DNA from: Thermoplasmata archaeon
Lineage (GTDB): Archaea > Thermoplasmatota > Thermoplasmata > GCA-020350865
Reading direction: 5' to 3'
NCBI GenBank assembly: GCA_020348445.1
Contig: CP070751.1
Coordinates: forward strand, 2,412,927-2,476,926
DNA length: 64,000 nucleotides
Shown: piece after piece, positions 36,909 through 44,930 of the stretch
How positions within the stretch are numbered: the first letter of the stretch is position 1
How the letters are laid out: each line of letters starts with the position of its first letter
The notes under the pieces: model-generated
Database searches by the model: none
What the model was told of the DNA's origin: nothing
The model's input: the letters and a program-made list of their open reading frames with translations, nothing else
Made by a program: the position numbers and the translations under genes

Positions 36909-37661
36909 ATGCTACTGGAACTTGTGGTTGCGGCATTAATCGGGATATCCTTTGGAAATGCATGGGCCTGCATTCTCATGTCCTTTGGAACCTCGGCAGA
37001 GGAACGGAGTGTGGGTAAGTGGTTCATTGCAGGCAGGTTCTTAGGATTGATTCTTCTTGGATCTGTGATTTCCCTATTGAGGTTTGCAGCCCAGGACGTG
37101 ATGCCCATTGTTATTTTGATATTCGGAGTATCAACTCTCCTTTTCGGTTTGTTGATTTTAATTCGGCATTTGATACAAAGCCGATATTATTTAGAGGATA
37201 AAAAAGGCATTTCTGATAATGTTCTGTTGTCTTTAATTTCGTTTTTCATGGTTATACCCAAAGACAGAAAATGCAAAGGCAATCCAAATGGACCCCATGG
37301 GCACAAAAACAAAGGCAGTCATCATAGAAAACAGGGACAATGTAAAAGACACAAGAACTTCACAGAAAAATCTGGATTTGCACTTGGTGTGCTCAGGGGA
37401 GCGACCCCCTGTGCCAAGGTTATAGTATTGACTCCTCTTCTGGTGGCCTTTGGCTTCCCAGGTTCTCTGCCAATTATACTTGTCTATGCCTCTGCCTCCA
37501 CGATCTATCCTGTAATTGGATATCTTTCAGCTGATGTACTTTCAAAATTCGATAAATATCAGTTACATTTCAAAATACTAGGTGCATTCATACTCATTGC
37601 CATGGGTTTGTATTTCATAGTCAAGGTTGTTATGTGGAACTCCACACACATTGGAATGTAA
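36909..37661 (+). CDS. CcdA/DsbD-like membrane protein with His-rich loop
   Basis: This 250-residue protein has about six hydrophobic helices in two groups of three. The first helix holds a Cys (GNAWACILMSFG) and the fourth another (GVLRGATPCAKVIV), the two positions where CcdA/DsbD proteins carry their redox Cys. Between the halves, at about residues 120-150, is a hydrophilic loop with many His and Lys plus one Cys (PHGHKNKGSHH...), a possible metal-binding site. It is distantly related to the 14415 protein. It lies between the FG-GAP gene and polyferredoxin copy 2, with small gaps, and is probably co-transcribed. Thiol electron transfer across the membrane or metal export are the two main possibilities. 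Confidence 0.72.
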   Translation: MLLELVVAALIGISFGNAWACILMSFGTSAEERSVGKWFIAGRFLGLILLGSVISLLRFAAQDVMPIVILIFGVSTLLFGLLILIRHLIQSRYYLEDKKGISDNVLLSLISFFMVIPKDRKCKGNPNGPHGHKNKGSHHRKQGQCKRHKNFTEKSGFALGVLRGATPCAKVIVLTPLLVAFGFPGSLPIILVYASASTIYPVIGYLSADVLSKFDKYQLHFKILGAFILIAMGLYFIVKVVMWNSTHIGM

Positions 37662-37665
37662 TTTG

Positions 37666-38637
37666 GTGATAAAAGAAAGTGTGAATCATGTGAGAAGACC
37701 CAAGATAAGTGAGTGGCGTTTAATCGTGAACATAGCCTGGCTTTTCGTGATAAACAGCGTGCTCTTCGGAGTTTTTTATTTCAGCACACACCCTTTGACT
37801 AAGAACATATTCTGGCCTAATTTGTCAACAAGGTTCATCGTGAACAATCCCACAACTTCATTTTTATACCAGATCCAGTCACGGTTTGCTAGTGGACAGG
37901 AGACCTATTATGTGGATCTGCTTGTTCCTTTCATGATATTTATTTTATTGGTTGTGATTTTAGGAAGGGTCTGGTGCGGGTGGCTTTGCCCCATAGGTTT
38001 TATACAGAACATTCTGCTTAGGATTAGAAAAGCACTGGGTATTCCATACAAGGATGTGTCCCCCAAGGCCACAATGGTGCTCAACCAGATGGGGTATGTA
38101 CTGATATTTTTGATAGCCTTTTTGTCATTTGCTGTGGGAGTAACTTTCCTGGGAATGCACAATTTTTGGACAAAATCCGAGCTCCCCTTCGAGAGTGTGG
38201 CACCGCCGCGACCAATTTGGATCTTCCTTCAGCAGCTCGTGGGTCTGGAATCCTGGGATTCTGTCATACCTCTCTCTTCTATAATCGTGGCGATCTTGGT
38301 GATCGTTCTATCCTTTAAAATCAGGCATTTCTGGTGCAGAATATGCCCTGCAGGGGCCCTCATGTCTCTTTTAAACCGCAGGGCCCTTGTGAGCATCCAA
38401 AAGGATGGCTCAAAATGCACAAAGTGCAGAATCTGTCTTAGAGCCTGCCCAATGGACATCGAGGAAATATACGAGGAGAAGGAAAAGGACAACGTGACCC
38501 ACGAGACCTGTATCCACTGTTACAGATGCGTGGAGCTGTGTCCCGAAGATGGCTGCTTGAGTGTGACATTCATGAACAAGACTATTGCTACTTCGAAGTA
38601 TCCAAGGGCGCCAAAGCAAAAAGAGGTGGTTGGATGA
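37666..38637 (+). CDS. NapH-like membrane polyferredoxin (copy 2)
   Basis: This is a membrane iron-sulfur protein of about 323 residues. There are about four main helices: near 18-38, 85-105, 145-170 and 205-222. CGWLCPIGF lies near 104 and CRICPAGA near 223, the two conserved loops. Two [4Fe-4S] ferredoxin motifs follow at about 251-263 (CTKCRICLRACPM) and 282-292 (CIHCYRCVELC). It is the short, standard NapH form without the N-terminal extension of copy 1. The start is uncertain: GTG 37666 is used; GTG 37681 and 37690 are also possible. Its stop overlaps the 2-HAD start by four bases (ATGA), the strongest sign here that the two proteins work together. Confidence 0.87.
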   Translation: MIKESVNHVRRPKISEWRLIVNIAWLFVINSVLFGVFYFSTHPLTKNIFWPNLSTRFIVNNPTTSFLYQIQSRFASGQETYYVDLLVPFMIFILLVVILGRVWCGWLCPIGFIQNILLRIRKALGIPYKDVSPKATMVLNQMGYVLIFLIAFLSFAVGVTFLGMHNFWTKSELPFESVAPPRPIWIFLQQLVGLESWDSVIPLSSIIVAILVIVLSFKIRHFWCRICPAGALMSLLNRRALVSIQKDGSKCTKCRICLRACPMDIEEIYEEKEKDNVTHETCIHCYRCVELCPEDGCLSVTFMNKTIATSKYPRAPKQKEVVG

Positions 38638-40013
38638 ATTTAATTTCAAAAAAGAAAGGGGAAAAGAACGTACAGGACGAGAAACTTAATCCATTATCGA
38701 GCCTAAAAGCCTCTGAGAAAAGGTATGTAAGTGACAAGATTCTGAACAATTTGGGAATCAAAAAGGAGCAGACCCTCTCAGCTATGAAGAAATTTATAGA
38801 GGACGAAATCAAGAAACTACAATCCATGTCCCAAAGAGCACAGTCCATGGCCTATTTTGACGATATTGCCAGGTATTTCGGAACAAGGGCCGAGGAAGTT
38901 GCGAAGTTCAAGGATGCAGGAGGACATGTGGTTGGTTCTCTTTGCATGTTCGTGCCAAACGAAATTATTGCAGCTTCAGGAGCGCTCCCCTTAAGACTGG
39001 GCAGCGGCTTTCATGAAACAGCAGGTCCTGCAAATGTGATTTTGGGTGATGCAGGATTATGTCCTTTGGTTAAATCCACATTGGGCATGAGAATGGCTGC
39101 ATGCTCTCCTTATTTTGAGATGTGTGATTTGCTTGTAGCCCCGACTCCCTGCGATGCCAAATTGAAGCTGGGGGAAATACTCCAGGATTTCGTACCTGTA
39201 TTGATGCTTAATCTCCCTCGGATAAAGAGCGGAGCTGTGAACCGCAGGCAGTGGGCAGAGGAGATCGGGATTCTCATGGACAAACTGGAGCTCCTCACAG
39301 GTAAAAAGATTAAAAGAAAGGACATGAAAGTAAGTATAGAAAAGTACCAGAGGGCCTATTCTGCTTACAGGGAACTTATGAATATAAGACGCGAGGCTGA
39401 TGTGCTCTGGGGGAGAGACGCTCTTTTGGTAGCCCAATTATCATATTATGACGATATCGAAAGGTGGACACAGAACGTGCATAAGCTGGTTGCTGAGTTA
39501 AAACAGATGAAAGAGGAGGGAAAAACAATAATTTCGGATGAAGCTCCAAGAATCATGCTTGCTGGCTCCCCAATCATCTGGCCAAACTGGAAAATCCCAG
39601 ATATAATCGAGGAAAGTGATGCACTGATTGTGGCAGATGAGCTATGCTCTGCAACAAGGGCACTTTCAAATCCAGTTGTTGTTGATGAGAACACAAAAAG
39701 AGGCATGATAGATGCAGTTATCGAGCGCTATCTATTTCCATGTACATGTCCTTGCTTTTCCCCAAATCTTGAAAGGGATGACAACCTCTTAAACAGGATC
39801 AGGGACTATAAAGTGCAAGGTGTTATATTCCATGTTTTGAAGGGGTGCCATCTAAATGCACTTGATGCAACAAGAATCAAAGGGATTTTAGAGGAAGAGG
39901 GAATTCCAATGTTCACTATAGAAAGCGAGTATGTTATGGGCGACTATCAGCAGATAAAGCTTAGGCTTGAAGCGTTCTTGGAGATGGTGAGGGCGCAGAT
40001 TGACATAATTTAA
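38634..40013 (+). CDS. 2-hydroxyacyl-CoA dehydratase (HgdB/FldB/BcrC) family protein, copy 2
   Basis: This is a 459-residue protein paralogous to the 25526 product, with a ~35-residue longer N-terminus of charged helix. Cys in the same settings as copy 1: C104 (GSLCMFVP), C143 (LCPLVKS), C173 (TPCDAK), C338 (DELCSAT), C370/C372/C374 (PCTCPCFSPN) and C405 (KGCHLNA). ASGALPLRLGSGF near 115 is the substrate-side loop. The start at ATG 38634 overlaps the polyferredoxin stop by four bases and has GAGGTGG before it. The enzyme should be reduced by an HgdC-type activase; two lie at 15244 and 16011. The polyferredoxin coupling, rather than an acyl-CoA ligase or transferase neighbour, argues against ordinary amino-acid fermentation. 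Substrate unknown. Confidence 0.88.
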   Translation: MNLISKKKGEKNVQDEKLNPLSSLKASEKRYVSDKILNNLGIKKEQTLSAMKKFIEDEIKKLQSMSQRAQSMAYFDDIARYFGTRAEEVAKFKDAGGHVVGSLCMFVPNEIIAASGALPLRLGSGFHETAGPANVILGDAGLCPLVKSTLGMRMAACSPYFEMCDLLVAPTPCDAKLKLGEILQDFVPVLMLNLPRIKSGAVNRRQWAEEIGILMDKLELLTGKKIKRKDMKVSIEKYQRAYSAYRELMNIRREADVLWGRDALLVAQLSYYDDIERWTQNVHKLVAELKQMKEEGKTIISDEAPRIMLAGSPIIWPNWKIPDIIEESDALIVADELCSATRALSNPVVVDENTKRGMIDAVIERYLFPCTCPCFSPNLERDDNLLNRIRDYKVQGVIFHVLKGCHLNALDATRIKGILEEEGIPMFTIESEYVMGDYQQIKLRLEAFLEMVRAQIDII

Positions 40014-40107
40014 AATATTGTATATCGTGTTATGCATAATGAGAAGTAAGTAATACTCCCTTAAAATAAGGGGATAATAAATATTGAGGTACGGGATTGT
40101 ATTAAAG

Positions 40108-41163
40108 ATGAAAAAACATATTGCGTGTTTAATAGTGATTATACTAATATCAACCGTTTTCGGGAATTACCCTCAGGTCAATGCAGATCCAGGCACGATA
40201 TCAGTAATTGGAACCCTCCCCTTACCCATCTACAGAGCCTCTTCAATTTGGGATGGGGAAAATGTATACCTCTTTGGAGGAAAGGACGGAACCAAGAGTC
40301 TGAATACCATAGTACGCTACTCTCCAACCACCAACGATGCTAATATTCTTGATGTTGTGCTACCCACAGTAAAGGATGGATCGTCGGCTATTTGGGACGG
40401 CCAGCACGCATACATATTTGGCGGAAACTCAGAAGGGATAAGCACAAAAGAGATTCTTAGATTCGATACCTTATCCGAGGATTTAACGATGATGCAGGCC
40501 GAGCTTCCCTGGGGACTGCAAGGTGCAGGAGCATTTTGGACAGGTCAATATGCATATATTTTTGGCGGTCATGATGAGAATCGGAATTTCCATAAAGAGA
40601 TAATCAGGTATGACCCAAAAGAGGATAACATAACGATTACCGATATTCTTCTTCCCTCGGAAAGGGCCGGAGCCTCTTTGATTTGGAATGGAGAGTTCGC
40701 ATATATCTTTGGTGGGAGATTCATGAGCGTCATACGGGATGAGATATTACGGTTTAATCCTAATGACGGTACTTTAATTAGTATGAATGCGGTTCTACCT
40801 GAGCCGAGATATCATACATCTGCTGCATGGGACAGTTGCTGTGCCTACATCTTTGGAGGCCGAAATGGTTCCTCTGTTTTGGATGATATCCTAATTTATA
40901 ATCCAATTACTGATTCTCTTTTCGTGGAGAAAACCAAGTTCACCAGTGGTAGAGAGCGCACATCTGCAATGTGGATTGGGGATCATGCTTATATTTTTGG
41001 GGGGGAGTCTGGTGCCAATTATTTGGATGAGATAGTGATTTATAATCCTGAGACTCGTGATGAGGATCAAATCACAGAACCGTTTTTGGTTTTCCAATTG
41101 ATAGCCATAGTGGCTGCGATGATCATTTTAATCTGGTTTGTAGGGAGAAGAAAAAAGGAATAA
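40108..41163 (+). CDS. Exported Kelch-repeat beta-propeller with C-terminal membrane helix
   Basis: This 351-residue protein has signal peptide (about 1-27) and six Kelch blades at about 35-315. Each blade shows W.G..AYIFGG followed by I.RY.P..... (for example NVYLFGGKDG, YAYIFGGHDENR, CAYIFGGRNGSS). One membrane helix (about 322-344) and a basic end (GRRKKE) follow. I chose ATG 40108; an in-frame TTG at 40084 would add eight residues and cannot be excluded. It follows the 2-HAD gene by about 95 bases and may have its own promoter. With the PQQ, WD40 and FG-GAP proteins it makes a fourth, unrelated propeller family with the same export-and-anchor plan. Confidence 0.86.
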   Translation: MKKHIACLIVIILISTVFGNYPQVNADPGTISVIGTLPLPIYRASSIWDGENVYLFGGKDGTKSLNTIVRYSPTTNDANILDVVLPTVKDGSSAIWDGQHAYIFGGNSEGISTKEILRFDTLSEDLTMMQAELPWGLQGAGAFWTGQYAYIFGGHDENRNFHKEIIRYDPKEDNITITDILLPSERAGASLIWNGEFAYIFGGRFMSVIRDEILRFNPNDGTLISMNAVLPEPRYHTSAAWDSCCAYIFGGRNGSSVLDDILIYNPITDSLFVEKTKFTSGRERTSAMWIGDHAYIFGGESGANYLDEIVIYNPETRDEDQITEPFLVFQLIAIVAAMIILIWFVGRRKKE

Positions 41164-41340
41164 TACACAAAGAATCGGTTTAACAATTCTTAAATACAAT
41201 GAGGGTTATATCCTTTTTGTGCATTAATATAATGAACATATATTTATTTGAACCTTTACAATATAAAGCCCAGAATCAGATATAATAAAACACATATCAA
41301 ATGAATCGAGGGTAAATCTAATATTCGAGGAGGAAATGAT

Positions 41341-44300
41341 ATGCTTGGAGGAACTAAAGTGTCTAAAAGAAGATTTTTTTCTTTCTCAGCAAGTACAATT
41401 CTTTTGATGAGTGCTATGCTGATTGGAATTTCATTTGAAATGCCAAACACCAGTGCGGGAACTGCAAACCACGATGTGGGAGAACTTCAAATTATTTTTC
41501 TCTCAGATTTTGGAAGGATCCTACGGCCGCTTCAATGGCCAAATCCCGGTACCTCCCATACCGTAAGTAACCAAGGAACTGGGTTTTTAGGATTGGTGGT
41601 GGATCAGGCCAATTATGATCATACTCCTGGGTCAGTGGATATTGCTGATTGTTACAAATTCGGTTCCAATAACTACTGGAACCAAGATGACTTCACACCA
41701 ATCTCGTTAATAAACATGACAATTGATGATGGAACAACCCAAAAAAGTATTGCTTCATTTCAGAATACAGGAACCACCCAGGATCCAAACGACATCCTGA
41801 TCAATCAAACATGTTGGACAGTAAAGGACAAGGATTGGGCAATATTACAATGGGATGTGATCAACATTAAAAGCCCAGCTGCTGATATCACCGATTTTTG
41901 CCTAGGTCTGGAGATTGATATTTCGCAATCTGATTGGGGAGTGGATCCATCATATGGTCTAGGTGGGGATAGCGGTGACGACATCGACGGTTTTGATGTG
42001 ACTGAAAATGTCTACTGGGCTTCGGATGATGGTGGAACAACCTTGGGATTTGGCTCGGTATTTGCTTGGGATCCCATCACACATTACTTTTCAAAGGACT
42101 ATCACCCCGGAGATTATAATGAATACAAAACATATTGGGAAAATGAGACTTGGTTGTACAACAGAATTCGTGCTCCAAATAGTGTTGAGGGAGCTTCACC
42201 AGGAAACAGAACATCCACTGTAGGATGGAATGGGAATACGATACCAGCTGGGACATCAAGAACCTTCACATTGGTGATTGCATTAAACAGCACCAAAAGT
42301 AGTATGATAACAGCAATAAAGGATGCTCGATACTACTACCACAACAACATAACAGGTTTTCTTATCACAGAGTTCTCAGATTCTGCAGGATCGCATCAAA
42401 TCGAGGTTTACAATAACGGTCGCGAAGCCACTCCTGCTTCAAATTTAGAATTCTCGGTAGATGGGGGTAGTACATTCTTAACTGGAGTCTGGGACAAGGA
42501 CCCGATCCCAACCTATGAACACGCGGTCATCACTGTCACTGGCGGTGGAACGATCCATGCAGAGGGCGATACCATCAGCCTTTACGAAAATTCTGAGTTG
42601 GTTGATTTGGTGGCTTTTGGGCAGGAAGGTGTGGCACCTGATCCTTTGCCCGGTGAATCAACTGAAAGGCATTATAATTCATCTTCATCAAGCTATACAG
42701 ATGACTGGCTACACCAGGCCCCAACTGGAGATACATTTGGCGCTTACAACAATGTTGGAATTGTGATCAGGTCGCCTGAGGTTGTGCTCAACAGGGTGAT
42801 GTTCAATCCATCTGTACCATCTGAGGGATATGTGGAGTTGATGTTCCTAGGTTTGGGGAGCCTTAATATTTCAGACTATGAGATCATCTGCAATGACAGG
42901 TTCACAATTCCCACAGGAATCGTCCTCAGTAACACAAATAGGTTTTATGTATTCACGTACTCTGACATGCCTACATTTTTCACAAATATGAATTCTGCAG
43001 GGGATAACGCCTATCTCTATGACAGAAATGACAATCTCCTTGATATGGTAGGATGGAACTCCTCGCATACACAAGGTTATTTCATGTCCCGAAGCCCTGA
43101 TGGTACCGGAACCTATCAGGGTTTCAATGATAAAACCTCGGAGGCTGCGGGTTGGGTTTTTGACCAGCAACCTGTTGTTCTGCTGACTGAGTTCTATATG
43201 GATAGCAGTTCAGCTCAGATTGAAATTTACAATCCAAGGGGTGGCGAAAAATTGCTTGATGCCAGATGGAGCCTGGAAAGCAGTGTAAACGGCCCCGGGG
43301 CACTTCCAGGAACCTGGGCGTTGGGTACAATACCTGCCAATGGAGGATACGATTACTTCACCATGAGTCCGGGTCCCACACCTGGAGATGAAGGTGACAC
43401 CATCACTTTATATTACGATCCTGGCTCAGGTCAAATTATAATGGATCAAGTTGCCTTTGGAACACATGGGAAGGCACCAGACCCCCTTGCTGCAGAATCA
43501 ACGTCCCGATACTGGAACAGCACCTCATTGAGTTGCCATGACGAGTGGACAAGGGAAGACACCCCGACTTTTGGTGCTCAAAACGATGTCCCGCCAATTG
43601 ATTACAACTCGAAATTAATATTGAACGAAATACTGTTTAATCCTATTAATCCTGATGACTTTTTTGTTGAACTCTACCTCATATCTGGCACTCTCGACAT
43701 ATCGGTATATAGAATTGTGTGTGATTCTGAATTCGTTATCCCTAGTGGAACAATATTGAGTTCATCCAATCCTTTTTTCTATCTGATTTATTCTATGGAC
43801 TCTCCCTTCTTCGATAACATGGATTCGTCCGGAGATAATGTTTATCTTTACGATCCCAATGGTCGTCTTCTTGATATGGCAGGTTGGAGCTCACAGCACG
43901 AGCAAGGTAAATCAATGCGCAGGATTCCAGATGGAAATGGAACAAGGGATGGATTTGATGATCCAAGTTCAATTGCCGCAGGCTGGGTCTTTGATTGTAT
44001 ACCAACATCCCTTACGCTGCCGCCAGGACCGCCAAGGGATCTTCAGGCAAATCTTGTGACAGATGCAAAGGACGTATTTATTTCTTGGAACGCATCTTTA
44101 GATGACGGTCAGGGAGAAAACGATGTTGAAGGATATACAGTTTATAAGTCTAACACGGGAGTTAACGGAACCTACGAATTTGCGGCCTGGATTTCTGCAA
44201 CAGGGTCTGCATCCTATAATTGGACTGACAAGGATGCAGGAGATGGGGATTGGAACGATTATTTCTATATCGTCAGAGCCAACGACACATCTGATTCTGA

Positions 44301-44820
44301 GGAGCAAAACACAGATAAGGTCGGCAAATTTGTCAATTATTTAGTGAAGAACTGGAATCTGATATCTGTGCCGTTGATTCAAGTGAACACATCGATGGAG
44401 TATGTGCTGCAAACAATAGAAGGGAATTACATCACAATCCAAGGGTACCATGCAGGCAAATCAAGACCCTGGCTTCACTGGCACAAGAACAAACCAAAAT
44501 ATTTCAATGATGACATAGAAATAAATCATAAAGAGGGATACTACATCAGAATGACCAATCCAGACTATCTAATCGTGGCAGGGAGGGTACCATCTGAAAC
44601 TCAGATACCCTTAAAAACAGGATGGAATTTAATCGGTTATCCGTGTCTTATAAACCAAACTCGGGATGATGCATTATCTTCGATTGATGGAAAATACAAC
44701 ATGGTGGAATACTATGATCCTATAAAGGGTAAGGAAGTGAGGCTCGATCCTGGGGATTATATGAAACCCGGACTTGGATATTGGATTCATGCAACCGAGG
44801 ACTGCGTTCTTATCATATAA
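41341..44820 (+). CDS. Giant secreted protein with duplicated lamin-tail-like domains, FN3 and terminal GWNL module
   Basis: This is a 1159-residue protein; GAGGAGG precedes the ATG; signal peptide about 13-38. Residues about 40-335 form an unrecognised beta-rich domain. Then two kinds of lamin-tail-like (LTD) domain alternate: A (about 337, LITEFSDSAGSHQIEVYN; about 610, LLTEFYMDSSSAQIEIYN) and B (about 480, LNRVMFNPS; about 758, LNEILFNPI, each with D.AYLYD..N.LLDM.GW). This gives an ABAB order from one duplication of the pair. An FN3-like domain (about 893-1000) leads to the terminal module (about 1003-1159; NWNLISVPL, SRPWLHWH, GWNLIGYP). No C-terminal helix. Surface attachment through the module is inferred. 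Confidence 0.86.
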   Translation: MLGGTKVSKRRFFSFSASTILLMSAMLIGISFEMPNTSAGTANHDVGELQIIFLSDFGRILRPLQWPNPGTSHTVSNQGTGFLGLVVDQANYDHTPGSVDIADCYKFGSNNYWNQDDFTPISLINMTIDDGTTQKSIASFQNTGTTQDPNDILINQTCWTVKDKDWAILQWDVINIKSPAADITDFCLGLEIDISQSDWGVDPSYGLGGDSGDDIDGFDVTENVYWASDDGGTTLGFGSVFAWDPITHYFSKDYHPGDYNEYKTYWENETWLYNRIRAPNSVEGASPGNRTSTVGWNGNTIPAGTSRTFTLVIALNSTKSSMITAIKDARYYYHNNITGFLITEFSDSAGSHQIEVYNNGREATPASNLEFSVDGGSTFLTGVWDKDPIPTYEHAVITVTGGGTIHAEGDTISLYENSELVDLVAFGQEGVAPDPLPGESTERHYNSSSSSYTDDWLHQAPTGDTFGAYNNVGIVIRSPEVVLNRVMFNPSVPSEGYVELMFLGLGSLNISDYEIICNDRFTIPTGIVLSNTNRFYVFTYSDMPTFFTNMNSAGDNAYLYDRNDNLLDMVGWNSSHTQGYFMSRSPDGTGTYQGFNDKTSEAAGWVFDQQPVVLLTEFYMDSSSAQIEIYNPRGGEKLLDARWSLESSVNGPGALPGTWALGTIPANGGYDYFTMSPGPTPGDEGDTITLYYDPGSGQIIMDQVAFGTHGKAPDPLAAESTSRYWNSTSLSCHDEWTREDTPTFGAQNDVPPIDYNSKLILNEILFNPINPDDFFVELYLISGTLDISVYRIVCDSEFVIPSGTILSSSNPFFYLIYSMDSPFFDNMDSSGDNVYLYDPNGRLLDMAGWSSQHEQGKSMRRIPDGNGTRDGFDDPSSIAAGWVFDCIPTSLTLPPGPPRDLQANLVTDAKDVFISWNASLDDGQGENDVEGYTVYKSNTGVNGTYEFAAWISATGSASYNWTDKDAGDGDWNDYFYIVRANDTSDSEEQNTDKVGKFVNYLVKNWNLISVPLIQVNTSMEYVLQTIEGNYITIQGYHAGKSRPWLHWHKNKPKYFNDDIEINHKEGYYIRMTNPDYLIVAGRVPSETQIPLKTGWNLIGYPCLINQTRDDALSSIDGKYNMVEYYDPIKGKEVRLDPGDYMKPGLGYWIHATEDCVLII

Positions 44821-44858
44821 CCATGCATCTAATGGCCATTTTTAGTTAGATAGCCCTC

Positions 44859-44874
44859 CAACAAATTATTTATA
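44859..44874 (+). promoter_or_regulatory. Promoter element shared with the next gene (TATA region of 44931)
   Basis: CAACAAATTATTTATA is identical base for base to 47082-47097. It lies 72 bases before this gene's ATG and 73 before the other's. The TTATTTATA part is a plausible TATA box. Confidence 0.5.
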
Positions 44875-44930
44875 CCACCCAGTTCATACTAATTGTATCA
44901 AAACAAGGAAATATGGAGTGGGAGTTTGTT

